Assembly (NCBI GenBank): GCA_028696635.1
Contig: JAQVGR010000107.1
Location: forward strand, 1-6,324
Reading direction: 5' to 3'
Length of the DNA stretch: 6,324 nt
Origin: Candidatus Krumholzibacteriia bacterium
Lineage (GTDB): Bacteria; Krumholzibacteriota; Krumholzibacteriia; Krumholzibacteriales; Krumholzibacteriaceae
This document shows, piece by piece, positions 5,151 to 6,324 of the stretch. Under the pieces are notes generated by a model, which was given only the letters and a program-made list of their open reading frames with translations, ran no database searches and was not told where the DNA came from. Numbering within the stretch: the stretch's first letter is position 1; the number at the start of each line of letters is the position of its first letter. The translations under genes were made by a program, and so were the position numbers.

Positions 5151-6324
5151 CGAACCCCCGAAGCGACCCGCGCGAGCGGCCGTCCGCGGAGACGGCGGAG
5201 CCCTTCGAGCAAGCCGAGCCGGGCTCCGGCGGCCTCGTCGAGCGTCTGGGGCCGCTCTTCGCTCACTACCTCTTCAGCGCCGGCAGGACGGTGCAGATCC
5301 ACGACCTCGGCAACGACGCCGCGCAGGCGGCGCTGTCCCGGCTCGGGGAGGCGCTGCGCGAGCTCGGAGAGTCGGAGGGGCGGGTGACGGTGACGATAGC
5401 GGCCGACCTGCTCTCGATCAACGACGTCAGGGTCGTCGTCGACTCTCAGAGCATGGGGCCGGTGCTCTACCTGATCGACGAGATGAAGAGGCGCAAGGTC
5501 GAGGAGATCGATTTCACGCCGGAGATCGAGACCCCGGAGCTCGGATCGTTCCTGCGCCAGTTCTTCATGGAGCCGTCGGAGGAGGATGTCTACGGCGATC
5601 TCGAGCGCAGGCTCGCCGAGGCCGGCGTCGTCAACGTCAGGCTCACCGAGTGGATAGAGCGTGTCAAATACCTGCGGGACGTGAAGGTCGACAGGAAGGA
5701 GATCCGAGAGGAAAGCAACAAGGCGATGTCCCGCGCGGTGATGTTCATGGGCGAGGTCGTCAGGGCGATCGAGCAGCGCCGTCCCGTGCAGCTGCCGAAG
5801 GCGAACAGGATCGCGCAGCAGATGGCCGACATCATCAAGATGGATGAGAGCATTCTCGTCGGGCTGGCGAGCATCAAGGACTACGACGAGTACACCTTTT
5901 CCCATTCGGTCAACGTCAGCGTCCTATCGATGCTGATCGCCGACCGTATGGGACTGTGCAAGAGCGACGTCGCCCAGATCGGCGTCGCGGCGCTGTTCCA
6001 CGACGTCGGCAAGACGCATATCCCCCAGGAAGTGCTCAACAAGCCCGGCGCCCTGACAGGCGGGGAATGGCGCCTGATGGAGCGCCACCCGATGCTCGGC
6101 GTGATAGAGCTCTCCCGGGTGCGCTCGCTGCGGGCGGTCGCCGATCCGCTGTTCGTCTCCCTCCAGCATCATCTGCTGTTCGACGGCCGGGGATATCCGG
6201 TGAAGCCGGGGAAGTGGGAGGTCCACCCGTTCGTCCCGATGGTCACCGTAGCGGACGTGTACGACGCGATGACAACCACGCGAGTCTATCGGGAACGCAC
6301 ACTGCGGCCCGACGGCGCGCTGCC
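5147..6324 (+). CDS. HD-GYP domain phosphodiesterase, 3'-truncated
   Basis: The 392 residues in the window belong to a likely cyclic-di-GMP (or related dinucleotide) phosphodiesterase. Residues 1-30 are a charged, probably disordered tail. About 31-172 form the domain shared with the upstream HEAT protein. About 240 onward is the HD-GYP domain: YTFSHSVNVSVLS (249-261) with His253, LFHDVGKTHIP (283-293) with the His285-Asp286 pair, ERHPMLG (312-318) with His314, QHHLLFDGRGYP (340-351) with His341/His342 and an intact GYP, then VADVYDAMTTTRVYR (368-382). All the usual metal-ligand positions I can identify are kept. The Glu common after the HH pair is Leu, as I recall for some HD-GYP branches. 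No receiver, PAS or membrane segment is present, so input must come through the N-terminal domain or a partner, plausibly the HEAT protein whose gene overlaps this one by 4 bases. The gene continues past the window edge. Confidence 0.92.
   Translation, partial: MTNPRSDPRERPSAETAEPFEQAEPGSGGLVERLGPLFAHYLFSAGRTVQIHDLGNDAAQAALSRLGEALRELGESEGRVTVTIAADLLSINDVRVVVDSQSMGPVLYLIDEMKRRKVEEIDFTPEIETPELGSFLRQFFMEPSEEDVYGDLERRLAEAGVVNVRLTEWIERVKYLRDVKVDRKEIREESNKAMSRAVMFMGEVVRAIEQRRPVQLPKANRIAQQMADIIKMDESILVGLASIKDYDEYTFSHSVNVSVLSMLIADRMGLCKSDVAQIGVAALFHDVGKTHIPQEVLNKPGALTGGEWRLMERHPMLGVIELSRVRSLRAVADPLFVSLQHHLLFDGRGYPVKPGKWEVHPFVPMVTVADVYDAMTTTRVYRERTLRPDGAL

Noticed and set aside
4652..5905. 417-residue open frame on the minus strand
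   Set aside because: It is antisense to the HEAT and HD-GYP genes, its translation is low-complexity and rich in Arg, Leu, Asp and His, and it has no motif. High G+C leaves such frames open by chance.

Overview
This is a G+C-rich window with dense coding on the plus strand, short intergenic gaps, strong third-position G/C bias and a lipoprotein signal peptide. It looks like a diderm bacterium, perhaps a deltaproteobacterium or one of the high-GC candidate phyla known mainly from metagenomes. No gene here fixes the taxon, so that placement is a weak inference. No RNA gene, mobile element, CRISPR array or origin was seen.

Region 1 (1-1689) is the end of an operon. It holds the 3' part of a SagB-type nitroreductase-fold dehydrogenase, 13 bases, then a complete ATP-grasp enzyme of 388 residues. 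A perfect 15-bp inverted repeat closes the unit. An FMN oxidoreductase beside an ATP-dependent ligase is a small peptide- or metabolite-modifying pair; the substrate cannot be read from the window.

Region 2 (1690-3185) holds a short gap, which contains a coding-like minus-strand mini-ORF and a plausible extended -10 promoter. A single gene follows for a MalE-type sugar-binding lipoprotein with a GTG start and a strong ribosome binding site. Another hairpin follows it. No permease or ATPase gene lies beside it, so it is an orphan binding protein.

Region 3 (3186-6324) begins with a consensus TATAAT inside a region holding a 12-bp perfect palindrome. Two genes then overlap by four bases (ATGA): a 624-residue HEAT-repeat protein and an HD-GYP phosphodiesterase that runs off the window. 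Their N-terminal domains of about 135 residues look homologous to each other. One shared domain is therefore joined to a scaffold in the first protein and to a cyclic-dinucleotide phosphodiesterase in the second. This paired-domain signalling operon is the most interesting thing in the window.
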